From assembly GCA_030848705.1 (NCBI GenBank), contig CM061242.1, positions 64,615,064 to 64,679,063 of the forward strand: a DNA stretch of 64,000 bases. Reading direction: 5' to 3'. Positions within the stretch are counted from its first letter, which is position 1, and the number at the start of each line of letters is the position of its first letter. The notes under the pieces were generated by a model, which searched no databases, was not told the DNA's origin, and saw only the letters and a program-made list of their open reading frames with translations. Below, in pieces: positions 32,501-44,575 of this stretch. This stretch comes from Heracleum sosnowskyi. Its lineage: Eukaryota; Streptophyta; Magnoliopsida; Apiales; Apiaceae. The position numbers were made by a program, and so were the translations under genes.

Positions 32501-34591
32501 TTTATATTCATTTAAGGATTATTTAATTAATGAATATTAATTTTGAATATTCATTTATCGATTATCTATTTAAGGATTATTTATTTAAGGATTATTTACC
32601 TAATGAATATTACCTTTGAGTATTCATTTGGGTTTTATTTATTTAATGAATATTATTTTCAAATATTCAATTGAGATTATTATTTAATGAATATTATTTT
32701 GAATATTCATTCGAGGTTATATTATTTTGAATTATTCATTCGAGGTTTATTAGTTAATGAATATTATGTGGAATATTCATTTAATCCTTAATTATTTAAT
32801 GGATATTATTTCTAAATATTCATTCAAAGTTTATTTACTTAATGAATATTATTTTCGAATATTCATTGGAGGGTTTACTTATTTAATAAATGTTATTAAT
32901 TATTTGAAATCAGAAAGAGGTTCCCAAAACAATGTTTTCCATTTAAGTCCGTCTTTTAAGAGGATTTAAATGCTCGCTCAACCATCAAAAATACGGGAAA
33001 CCTGATTTAAGTGACTACTACTCTTTTTAAACTCTCAGTTTAAAACTGTCAAGGGACAGATATTTTCTTGGAGCAATGTAATTGCTGCAAGTCAAATATT
33101 GTGTTACCACCTCAATGATCGAGGGGTAAATTCATGGAACAAGTCGATATCCATTAACAAGCATAGCTTGGGAAATATTGGAGAATCTTCCTTTCCAACC
33201 TAGATATAACTACTTAGTGGAGTCGTATCAACAAGTGTTACACTTGGGGAAAGGAGGACGATCTTTACGTTTCAGAGTCATGGATTTCATCTGAACTAGG
33301 AGTGGTGTAAGTGGTCAAGTTGCGTGGGCCCATCCAACTTTTATATATTGCCCCAAATGGGCCGGGAGGTCATAGTAAGGCGGTAGACAATGTCAGGCCG
33401 TCGTGATACTTCCATCTACATGTAGAAAACTATTTGAGCGGTGCGACCTGCTACTGATCATAGTAAGGTTAGGCACAGCGGACGCGGTAGCAACTCCAGT
33501 ATTGGTTCATCATCCAGTTTGGATATTCCTGCAACATGTATTGGGGTGAAGAACCAACCATGTTGGCAGGGGGTCGAAAAGTGTTTGGAAATGAAGTGTC
33601 AACAAAGTCTTGCAACTTCATCTTTTACTTTTGAGTTATGACTCTGATAAAACCTGATTAAAGATATATATGCATAAGTGGATTTTGGGTTACGGAAATA
33701 TTTTATTAATTTTCCTCGTAACTTCATCGTTTATATCATATGACTCTGTGGATACCCTACATAACATGAGTTATGGTAAGGGAGTTGTTTATATTGAATT
33801 TTCCTTATAACTTCATCTTTTAAGTTATATGTTGATATTCTGCTTATATAGCAGATAATTTTTGGAAAGGTTATATTTGGTTTATTTTGAAACCTCATCT
33901 TGTATACAAGAACTTTGTTCATAATATAGCAAAAGAGTTGCAGAAATATTATGAAATCATATTTGAATTACAATAAAGGTACTATTTTTGGAATACCTTC
34001 CGATAAGGAAATAATTTCAGTATCGAGATATTTTGACAAATTATTGTCTTACACCCGCTTTATTCTGGGTTGAGTTAAAGGCAGAATTATGCCATACTTT
34101 CATTACCTTGCTGAGCTATCGCTCACTCTTGCTATTGTTTTATATATATTATATAGCAGCGAAGCAGGATGCTATTGGGACGTCACATACCCCGCAAGGC
34201 GTTTCCACAAACAGTTTCTAGCAGTGATCCCGAGAATAGTACGAACCAATCGAATCAGGCTACATCTTTTGGTATTCAACTTATGTATAGATATGAATGG
34301 TATGAGAGGATTGTGAGCATCAGAAGGCTAAGTTGATGATGTAACATTACTTAGAAATTGTATCAGTGACAGATTCAAAGACATTTGGGTATTGTAATAA
34401 AAGTTATTTATTCCGCAGTTATTGTATTGTGTCGTTTCTGAGACTCTAACCTGTGTGTGTGTGTGAGAGAGACATATATTGTGGGGTCATGAGCAGGTGA
34501 ATTATGAATGGTGTGAGTAATACAGGTAAGGCAAGGAGTACATGGATCGTGACTACTCTAAATCCCTGACCCCGGATTTGGGGTTGTTACA
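29575..34591 (+). repeat. 5' LTR of non-autonomous element, 5017 bp
   Basis: Nearly identical to 38012-43029. Unusually long for a plant LTR. Contains an AT-rich palindromic repeat field at 32383-32895 and a TG/AG microsatellite near 34451. The short ORFs occur identically in the other LTR and show no domain. Confidence 0.93.
32383..32895. repeat. AT-rich field of degenerate tandem palindromes in LTR
   Basis: About a dozen degenerate units of roughly 40 bp, each built of AATGAATATT, a short AT spacer and AATATTCATT, joined by GAGGATTATTTATTTA-type linkers. Each unit can form a hairpin. The same field is at 40820-41332 in the 3' LTR. Confidence 0.85.
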
Positions 34592-37500
34592 GAAATGGTA
34601 TCAGAGCGTTAGGTTACAGTCCTCAGAAACGATAGGAGATCGAGTCTTGTAATACCCTTAAGAATGATAAGGACATCTAGAGCTCAGATTAATTTCGTAG
34701 TCGGGTTAGAGGACATGACCCTGACTGTTTAAGATGAAGCCCGAGAGGGGACTTCTTCTGGAAAACCTTGTCTTTCTGATTACCAGAGGGTGCCACCAAA
34801 GAGAGTGGAAATTAGAGCGAACCCTATGGATTGGGTAAGATAGTCGTTATATGGGTTGGTGGACAGACCCTGATTACTATAAATGATTGTAGAGATAAAA
34901 TGATGAAGTTGAGATTGGACGGTAAATGCGAAATATATTTAAGGACCAAGACGGACTGAGAAGTTCCGGGATTGACTTAAATGAAAAGGTTATGGTGCCA
35001 AAAGTGTTAAGCTTGTGTAGCACACGGGATTGATATGGGAAAAAGGAATATTGGATATAATGATGATTGAAATAGAGACCGGGTTTAAGCTTGTAGTTTC
35101 TAACGAGCTTCCGTAGTACTGCCCAGTCGACATGTGGAATTGTCATTGCTATGGGCAACAACGGTATCGAAGTCTTCTTATAGAACAGAACGCTTACTTG
35201 AGATGTTTGCGCCGAGTCGAATAGAACTCCCTGCGAGTGCAAATGTTGATGGTTGAATTCTTAGCGACTATTATGAGTCGGCAATAAAGTAAGTATCGAG
35301 CACCTTAGGGTGTACCTGGAGAAGAAAAGCTTTGGAATGGAACGATTATCCATTGGAGGAGCCGACATAAAAGGCATCCGTAGAGACCTTGGTAGTACCC
35401 TCCTCATCTGCAAATTATGTGGGATATTTCCCCAATCTATGATCTATCTTGACCTCTTTCCAAGAAAGAATTCTGATAAAGGGTATATTCCCTCTTCGAA
35501 GTTATTTTATAACACTTGTGTTAAATCATAATTAATTTCAATTGTGTTAGAGGCTGTCACGATGCCTACTTTCAGGTTTTCGAAGCCCTGTCAAATGATG
35601 TTATTTAAGCTTTGACTTTTCTTCGAATAATGAATGACCCTATGGTGATACCTCACCACTTGTTTGTTAAAGTACAAATATCTTTTTGGTTATTCTTTTC
35701 CTTGTATTTTCTTTAGAAACCGCACCTTTGGAATCTGTTCAATTTTAATCCGAGGTGTTCCTTTGAGAAATATTGTCGAAAGACGATAATCATTAAATTG
35801 ATCTCTAATTGCTTTCATAATTTTCAACTTCCACTGAGACGAACAACCCTATACTTATAGGGGCTACAAGGACTATCTGTCTATGTGATAGAAGTCTGAT
35901 GGGACGCCATCACTTGTGAGTTGTGAAATACAAGAAGGCTAATTACCTTTAGTAATGTCTCAATCGAGGCACACAACATTGAGTTCTTATGATCACGTTG
36001 ATCTCTCGGTAAATTCTCTTACCTCCAATAAGGTTACTTTAAAACTCATAACCTTAATGATCACCAGTGTGTGACATTTTCCTTAATATATGAGCTATCT
36101 TTTCAAAGCTCCATGATTCTTGTTATCTTTATTGAATTTCAAGGGGAGGCCAACCAGGTCAAATAAGTCAAAATTCGCTGATAGGAATTAGATTCGCAAC
36201 GAAATCTCCTATGACAGGAGCGAATCCCTAAGACGAATAGAATGTTGGTGACGTATCAACGAAATTGATTTATTCTCCCAAGGATGTTATGATAATGGAA
36301 AGCGTGTCAATCGACATATGTGAAAGGAATAGTGATGTGTCGTGTACTCCAGTGACAACGGTGTTAGATAGATGCCCTATAATGGAATTGAGATTTTGGA
36401 GGAGTTGTTTACGAATGGACACTACCTCTGGGTTAGCAAGATAAGTACTGGAGATGGAGTCAGAGGAAGCTGGTATTGTGACTTGGGAGAAGTTGATATT
36501 ATTATAAGGATGGGTTGGTTGACACCCAATGGAGCCCAGACTGATTGTAAGAGAGAGAGAGTAATAAATAAAGGATGGAGACAGATTCAGAGATTCTTGA
36601 ATATAGTTCCGACTAAGAAACTATTACGCCAGAAATACGAGGCTTAATTAGCTCTTATGGTTGACGCCAAGGAAAGAGATACCAAGTATAAAGGGAACTA
36701 AAATAGTTTTGGGAGATTGTACAAGGTTTTAATAAGCTACCAGATATCGATTTGGATGACATGAGAATGAATACCGAGTATTCAGAGTACAATGGGAATG
36801 AAAGGGTTAGTGACTCAGTTACAAGAGTTGTTGTATAAGGGTATGATAAGACCCCGTGTACCACCATGGAGAGCCCGGTGTTGTTGTAAGAAAGAAAGAT
36901 GTTAACACAAGATTATGCATCGAACCTCGAGAGTTGTATGAGTTCGACATGGAGAATAGGTACCCTTGTAAATGATTGTTTGATCAGCGGAAGAACGCTG
37001 TGTATTTCCAAATTTATTTAAGAACTGGATATTACCAGTTGGAAGTTAAATTCGAGGATATACCCAAGACTGCGATTCATACTAGGAATAGACACTTAGA
37101 GTTTTCAGCGAAGTTGTTTTGGGGTTGATTAGTGCACCCACAAATTTTGATGGAATGTAATGAAGTGGCTTTCAGTTATCCGTGATAGTAGATAACATGA
37201 GATGGAGAAATGGCTAGGATTGACCTAGAATTATGACTGTGAGATACACTACCATCCGGGGAAGGCCAATGTGGTGGCCGATGCCCTTAATGAAAACGAG
37301 ACAGAGATGGATTCCGAAGGATCGGGAATTAAAGGATGAGATTTTACACAAAACCCAAGTTAATCCGACAAACTAGAAAGGCAAAAGATTTCACCAACAA
37401 GCGGCTAGTAACAGCCAAGACAGACAGAGAAAGTATGCGGACTAAGCCCGCGAGTATAGAGATAGTACTGCTATTGATAAGCTAAATGGCAAGTTGATGA

Positions 37501-38011
37501 ATGACAATCAAGTTTATGCTGGTGTATTTCTGTACAAACAAGATAGAGAGTATGAGGTTAGCGATTCGTGATGCTAAAGGTATCTCCATGGAAAGAATTA
37601 ATGAGATTTGAAAAGAAAGGGAAGTTGAGCCCGAGATTCATTGGGCCATCTGAGATTTTAAAATGCGTCAGGAAGGTGGCCTACGAGCCAGCCTTAACCC
37701 CCCAAACTTGTAGAATGGTCATAACGGGGTTCAGGTGTCAATGCTACGTCAGTATACTATAGATGCCCGACATATGTAGAGTACGAGCAGGTAGATATAC
37801 AACCTGGTCTGACTTACAAAGAGCAACCTGTGGAAATCACGGATAGAAAAGAACAAGTGCTAAGAGACGAGGTTGCCAAGCTAGTGAGAGGTTTGTGGAG
37901 AAACAAGAGGTGGAAGAATCCACCTGGGAGTTAGAAAGTGCAACGGGAGAGAAGTACCCCCAGTTATGCCTAAGTTGATTCCGGGACGGAATCCTTTTAA
38001 GGAGGGAAGAC
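34592..38011 (+). pseudogene. Degenerate internal region of non-autonomous element with pol remnants
   Basis: PBS TGGTATCAGAGC is at 34596-34607. Between 34620 and 36350 I recognise nothing. Remnants then follow in chromovirus order: protease tail and linker (36372-36647; GEVDIIIRMGWLTPNGAQ beside GEFDVILGMDWLSRNNAQ of the host element); RT pieces (about 36885-37130); the last part of RNase H (about 37205-37305, YHPGKANVVADAL-like); integrase C-terminus (37415-37765, KVSPWKELMRFEKKGKLSP); and a chromodomain remnant to 37975. The RT catalytic core, most of RNase H and the integrase catalytic core are missing, with many stops. PPT TTAAGGAGGGAAGAC is at 37997-38011. Confidence 0.85.
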
Positions 38012-41000
38012 TGTAATAACCCGAATTTTTGGATTAATTAAAAACTTTTCTTATTATGATTAAGTGCATCAGTGAATAGTGAATTTGGTGAATGAACAGT
38101 GATTTTGAGGATTAACAAAATTTTTCATGCCACCTATGTACGAGACGTAGTGCGGATATTCCGAAGTCATATTAGTGATCTACGGAATAAATAAGTGAAT
38201 GCAAAGACGATCGGAATTCAGAAATTCCAAATTTTATTTTGGTGAAATATTTGACCAGACAGCGAATTATATATTATTATATTCAAGAAATGAGATATTA
38301 AAATTGAGGATTTGAGGATTTAATATTTTGGAATTTTATTATATTTGATTTGAGAATTTAGAACGAAAACCACTGGGACAGTGAAACGAATGTTCTAGAA
38401 ACCGCTGATACTTTATAACGAGAATAAGCGATATCTGATCAACGAGACACGAATTGATTTAAGTGCGAGATTTGATGAATAGTGATCCGACATGAGAACC
38501 CTGTGAATATGGAATTTATGAGGGATAATAATATTTAAGGAATTAAGGATTCATCGGAACAAGAGGATGAGAGATTCTGAATTTAAGATGATTAAAACGG
38601 TCTAAGATGACCCGAAGTGAATAGTAAAATTTTCCGGACTCTGAATGGAATAAAATTTTAAAGGCAATCTTGTTAAATTATTTAATAAGCAAATGTGAAG
38701 TCGTAAATTGGATACGAGATAAAGACCTCGAGAAAGTTAGAGAAAACGAAACAAACGAGAAAACGAAATGATGATGTCACTAAGCAGAAGCTTCTTGAGA
38801 AAGCCTCATTAAATCAAGGTTAGTGCTTGATGACTCACCATCCACTACAAAAACCACAGCCATATCTATCTACATATCAAGCATTATTGTTATTTCACTT
38901 TATGCAAGAGTAATCTAGAAAGCCAAACCAAAACAACAACACCACCATTCGGCCATGGAAGACAGCCTCTCGGTAAAGCGGCCGTATCTCCCTCGTTTCT
39001 CAATGGAATCACGCGTTCTATAGCTTGTTGGAAAGGTATTGAGATGCTCTACAACTCTTCTTCAGGAACCTCGTCCAGAAAAGCATGGTAAGGCCTTCGT
39101 TTGTGCAGTTCTTTGAAGAGATGAATAGTAACTCCGAAAATGTTAACATGTTTTTTTTTGATTTCTTTGTTTGTTACAAGCTTTGTGAGGAAGGATTAAG
39201 CTAGCCCAAGGTCATACAAGTTTGTACAAGTGTTCTTAAGTACTTTAAGAAGGTATAAACATTTCTCCTCTTGGATTATTAGTTGTAAAGGATGTTTGGG
39301 AATGATAAGAGATTGATTAGTGTTGATTAAGTGGATTAGTGTTTTAAAATGATGTTTGAGTTGATGAGCTTTATGTAAATGAAGGGTCACGTTTATTGGG
39401 CAGAAAACATGATGTTTGAGATTTTGTAAAGGTTAAGATTATTGCTTGGTTGATTTGGTTGCTTGATTGGTTAGTATAAAAATTTGGAAACGTCCGAATT
39501 ATAGTCGTCGTAATGCCGGAATTTCGTTAGGGCTTAAAGCAGGGCATACCCGTATCTTTAAACTTTTGACCTTAAGTCACCACTGCCCTGAACAGGTAGA
39601 TCTTGTTTCATAGATCATTTTGGCGAAAGAATCATAGCGTTTGAACTTACGGTTTAGGAGATATCACGATATTCGTAAAAGTAGTTCGAAACCATAATCG
39701 TTAAGTTTGTTATATCATATGAACCCCTTAATTGCATAATTTTGGTGTCGAATCGAGTTTATTAAATACTAGAGATCATGATGAAGATATGAGAGAAGAC
39801 CTCATGTCAAAAGAATTATTTTTGGATTTTATAAAAATGTTTGAATCAAGGTTAAGTGCGAAGGAACCCCTTAGAGGAGCACTTGGTTCTAACTTTGAAA
39901 ACCACTTAGTAAAACGGGCAAACGAGATCCGATTTCCTTAAGCAAACCTTCGACTTAAGCATTGTCGATTAACATGGACTTAGCATGAGCCTAAAGCGAG
40001 ATAGTAATACCTTGGTTGTGTTTCGCTTGCGTGTTTAAGCGTTGATGTATAAGTGGGTTATCCAGGGGATTAACCGTATGTTTTCTTTGACTATTGCCTA
40101 GATTGTCCGACATGGTTGCGAACCCTACCACTTCTCGAGCATCAGGCAAGTTTCTAAAAACCATATTTTGAAGTATGCATATACTAGATGCAAGTTATGT
40201 ATGCATACTCTATCGTTCAGAGTATATTTATTTTGAAATATATGAAATATGTTGAATAAGTTTCAATCCATATTTGCAAGTTTCCCAATATTGTGCTTCC
40301 TTATCAAAACCAGTATATCCTTGGTCTTGTTAATGATATTAAATCATGCTCGTGCGATAACCAAAATCCCATGACCTTATAATACTGTTGATGGGTGGTG
40401 ATGCTTTTAAGATCCTACGCCTTGAATTATATGGTGTATATATTTATAAATTTTTCGTATGGTGGAAGGGGACTTTATATCATAAGGTAGGTATTTGTGT
40501 ACTGGAATAAGAAAGGCTCAGAGGGTAGAGCATGTATTGATTTTATAACTTAGCCAGCGTATCGGGGTTATTTTGTAAGGTATATTTTCGAAAACCCGGA
40601 CAGAGCTTTTTAGAAAGATTTTCGCAATAATTAACCTAAAGGCAACATCACCAATAAACCAGTGTTTATTTAATTAGTAAATACTTCTGGAAGCATTTAC
40701 GGATTAAATAAGCCTTATTCGTCTAATTAAATTTGTTTACTTAGATGAATATCATTTTCAAAATGTTTTCTTAAAATCGCTTTGTTCCGGAATGATAACA
40801 AAGATATCCGGTAACTGTTATTCGAGGATTATTTATTTATTTAATGAATATTGTTTTGAATATTCATCTGGGGATTACTTAAAGTATATTAATTTTGAAT
40901 ATTCAGTTGAAGATTATTTAATTATTTAATGAATATTATTTATATTCATTTAAGGATTATTTAATTAATGAATATTAATTTTGAATATTCATTTATCGAT

Positions 41001-43029
41001 TATCTATTTAAGGATTATTTATTTAAGGATTATTTACCTAATGAATATTACCTTTGAGTATTCATTTGGGTTTTATTTATTTAATGAATATTATTTTCAA
41101 ATATTCAATTGAGATTATTATTTAATGAATATTATTTTGAATATTCATTCGAGGTTATATTATTTTGAATTATTCATTCGAGGTTTATTAGTTAATGAAT
41201 ATTATGTGGAATATTCATTTAATCCTTAATTATTTAATGGATATTATTTCTAAATATTCATTCAAAGTTTATTTACTTAATGAATATTATTTTCGAATAT
41301 TCATTTGAGGGTTTACTTATTTAATAAATGTTATTAATTATTTGAAATCAGAAAGAGGTTCCCAAAACAATGTTTTCCATTTAAGTCCGTCTTTTAAGAG
41401 GATTTAAATGCTCGCTCAACCATCAAAAATACGGGAAACCTGATTTAAGTGACTACTACTCTTTTTAAACTCTCAGTTTAAAACTGTCAAGGGACAGATA
41501 TTTTCTTGGAGCAATGTAATTGCTGCAAGTCAAATATTGTGTTACCACCTCAATGATCGAGGGGTAAATTCATGGAACAAGTCGATATCCATTAACAAGC
41601 ATAGCTTGGGAAATATTGGAGAATCTTCCTTTCCAACCTAGATATAACTACTTAGTGGAGTCGTATCAACAAGTGTTACACTTGGGGAAAGGAGGACGAT
41701 CTTTACGTTTCAGAGTCATGGATTTCATCTGAACTAGGAGTGGTGTAAGTGGTCAAGTTGCGTGGGCCCATCCAACTTTTATATATTGCCCCAAATGGGC
41801 CGGGAGGTCATAGTAAGGCGGTAGACAATGTCAGGCCGTCGTGATACTTCCATCTACATGTAGAAAACTATTTGAGCGGTGCGACCTGCTACTGATCATA
41901 GTAAGGTTAGGCACAGCGGACGCGGTAGCAACTCCAGTATTGGTTCATCATCCAGTTTGGATATTCCTGCAACATGTATTGGGGTGAAGAACCAACCATG
42001 TTGGCAGGGGGTCGAAAAGTGTTTGGAAATGAAGTGTCAACAAAGTCTTGCAACTTCATCTTTTACTTTTGAGTTATGACTCTGATAAAACCTGATTAAA
42101 GATATATATGCATAAGTGGATTTTGGGTTACGGAAATATTTTATTAATTTTCCTCGTAACTTCATCGTTTATATCATATGACTCTGTGGATACCCTACAT
42201 AACATGAGTTATGGTAAGGGAGTTGTTTATATTGAATTTTCCTTATAACTTCATCTTTTAAGTTATATGTTGATATTCTGCTTATATAGCAGATAATTTT
42301 TGGAAAGGTTATATTTGGTTTATTTTGAAACCTCATCTTGTATACAAGAACTTTGTTCATAATATAGCAAAAGAGTTGCAGAAATATTATGAAATCATAT
42401 TTGAATTACAATAAAGGTACTATTTTTGGAATACCTTCCGATAAGGAAATAATTTCAGTATCGAGATATTTTGACAAATTATTGTCTTACACCCGCTTTA
42501 TTCTGGGTTGAGTTAAAGGCAGAATTATGCCATACTTTCATTACCTTGCTGAGCTATCGCTCACTCTTGCTATTGTTTTATATATATTATATAGCAGCGA
42601 AGCAGGATGCTATTGGGACGTCACATACCCCGCAAGGCGTTTCCACAAACAGTTTCTAGCAGTGATCCCGAGAATAGTACGAACCAATCGAATCAGGCTA
42701 CATCTTTTGGTATTCAACTTATGTATAGATATGAATGGTATGAGAGGATTGTGAGCATCAGAAGGCTAAGTTGATGATGTAACATTACTTAGAAATTGTA
42801 TCAGTGACAGATTCAAAGACATTTGGGTATTGTAATAAAAGTTATTTATTCCGCAGTTATTGTATTGTGTCGTTTCTGAGACTCTAACCTGTGTGTGTGT
42901 GTGAGAGAGACATATATTGTGGGGTCATGAGCAGGTGAATTATGAATGGTGTGAGTAATACAGGTAAGGCAAGGAGTACATGGATCGTGACTACTCTAAA
43001 TCCCTGACCCCGGATTTGGGGTTGTTACA
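38012..43029 (+). repeat. 3' LTR of non-autonomous element, 5018 bp
   Basis: Partner of 29575-34591. Spotted differences include GGTGGATG versus GGTGAATG near the start, AAATCCTG versus AAATCATG, TCATTGGAG versus TCATTTGAG, and a T-run length change. Holds the palindrome field at 40820-41332. It supplies the first 17 codons of an apparent ORF that otherwise belongs to the interrupted integrase. Confidence 0.93.
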
Positions 43030-44542
43030 CCTGATAAGAGATATGGAGAAGTTGGAAATTGAGATCAAAATTCCAGGAGATAGCCAAGAGAAGTTGATGG
43101 AGATTCAGGTCCAATCCCCATTATTAGAAAAGATCAAGTTGTGCCAAGAGCGAATGCTCCAAGATGAAAGAGAATCCCTGACAGGGGAAGAGTTGAGGAC
43201 TGAGAAAGACAACCAGGGCTTAATGAGATATACTTACAGAATTTGGATTCCTAACGTCCCAGAGCTGAAAGATGAGATTCTGCATGAAGCTCACAATAGC
43301 AGATATTCAATTCACCCAGGGGGAAATAAGATGTATCAAGATTTGAAAGAGTATTACTGGTGGCCTAACATGAAAAGAGACGTGGCGGAATGGGTAGGCA
43401 AATGCCTGACCTGTCAAAGAGTAAAAGCTGAACACCAAAGGCCCAGTGGACTTCTACAACCTCTGGAAATTCCCGAATGGAAATGGGATCATATAGCAAT
43501 GGACTTTGTCGTAGGCCTACCAAGGACCAAGGCCAATCATGACGCCATATGGGTGATAATAGACCGACTAACGAAGTCGGCCCACTTTCTACCAATTAAC
43601 GAAAGATTCACTGTTGATAAATTAGTGGATATTTATATGAAAGAGATTGTGGCCCGGCATGGAGTCCCGGTGACCATCGTATCGGATCGAGATCCCAGAT
43701 TTAATTCGAGATTTTGGAAGAGTTTTCAGGAATGTGCCGGAACCAAGCTGAATATGAGTACTGCCTATCACCCTCAGACGGATGGGAAAAGTGAAAGGAC
43801 CATCCAAACACTTGAGGATATGCTGAGGTTCTGTGCCCTAGATCTTAAAGGAAGTTGGGATGATCACTTGCCATTGGTTGAGTTCTCTTATAATAATAGT
43901 TTTCATGCGAGCATTGGAATGCCGCCTTATGAGGCCCTTTATGGAAGAAGGTGCAGATCTCCCTTATATTGGGATGAAGTTGGTGAGCGCAAGTTGCTAG
44001 GGCCTGAAATGGTTCAAAGGACAAAGAACATAGTTGATTTAATCCGAGGAAGGCTTGCAGCAGCCCAGGATAGACAGAAAAAGTATGCAGATTTGGCTCG
44101 GAAAGGAAAAGAGTATGAAGTAGGAGACCTAGTGTTCTTAAAAGTGTCTCCTTGGAAAGGGTTGATGAGATTTGGGAAGAAAGGAAAGTTGAGCCCTAGA
44201 TACATTGGGCCGTTTGAGATTTTGAGACGTATTGGAAAGCTAGCGTATGAACTGGCACTACCCCCATATTTGCAACAAGTCCACAACGTGTTTCATGTTT
44301 CGATGCTAAGGCCCTATAAGGCAGATGCTAAACATATCGTGGAATACGAGTACGTAGACCTGCAGCCCGACTTGACCTATGTGGAGCAACCAATGGAAAT
44401 TATAGATCGGAAGGAACAAGTGCTCCGGAACAAGGTCATTAAACTAGTTAGAGTTGTATGGAGAAATCATAATGTGGAGGAATCAACTTGGGAGCTAGAG
44501 AGCGAGATGCTAGAAAGATATCCCCATTTGTTTTCAGAATGA
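43030..44542 (+). CDS. Chromovirus integrase with C-terminal chromodomain (second part of gag-pol)
   Basis: About 503 codons in the same frame as 26385-29574 once the insertion and one TSD copy are set aside. The order is a zinc-binding HHCC region (H-E-A-H near 43284, CLTCQ near 43405); the catalytic core with D in MDFVVGLP (43500), D in VSDRDPRF (43684) and E in GKSERTIQ (about 43790); the GPF/Y-like segment KLSPRYIGPFEIL with VFHVSMLRPY; and a chromodomain near the end (EQPMEIIDRKEQVLRNK, VVWRNHNVEESTWELE). Chromodomains of this group are thought to guide insertion toward heterochromatin. No internal stop. Confidence 0.95.
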
Positions 44543-44575
44543 TTCCGGGACGGAATCCTTTTAAGGAGGGGAGAC
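44543..44575 (+). promoter_or_regulatory. Polypurine tract of chromovirus
   Basis: TTAAGGAGGGGAGAC just before the 3' LTR. The preceding ATTCCGGGACGGAATCC is a short palindrome. The non-autonomous element has almost the same sequence at 37978-38011, a shared cis signal. Confidence 0.8.

Larger units (their letters stand above)
29575..43029 (+). mobile_element. Non-autonomous chromovirus relative nested in chromovirus pol, TSD CCTGA
   Basis: LTRs 29575-34591 and 38012-43029 (TGTAATAACCCG...GGGTTGTTACA). The 5-bp duplication CCTGA is at 29570-29574 and 43030-43034. The internal region of 3.4 kb has a PBS and PPT but only broken pol remnants. The LTRs differ at about five positions in 5 kb, so it moved very recently and must have used proteins supplied by another element. 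Confidence 0.93.

Noticed and set aside
34877..35242. 121-codon minus-strand ORF in the internal region of the non-autonomous element
   Set aside because: No domain, antisense to decayed element sequence, length within chance for this region.
42980..43029. ATG at 42980 as start of the chromovirus integrase
   Set aside because: These codons belong to the 3' LTR of the nested element; integrase is the continuation of the gag-pol frame from 29574.
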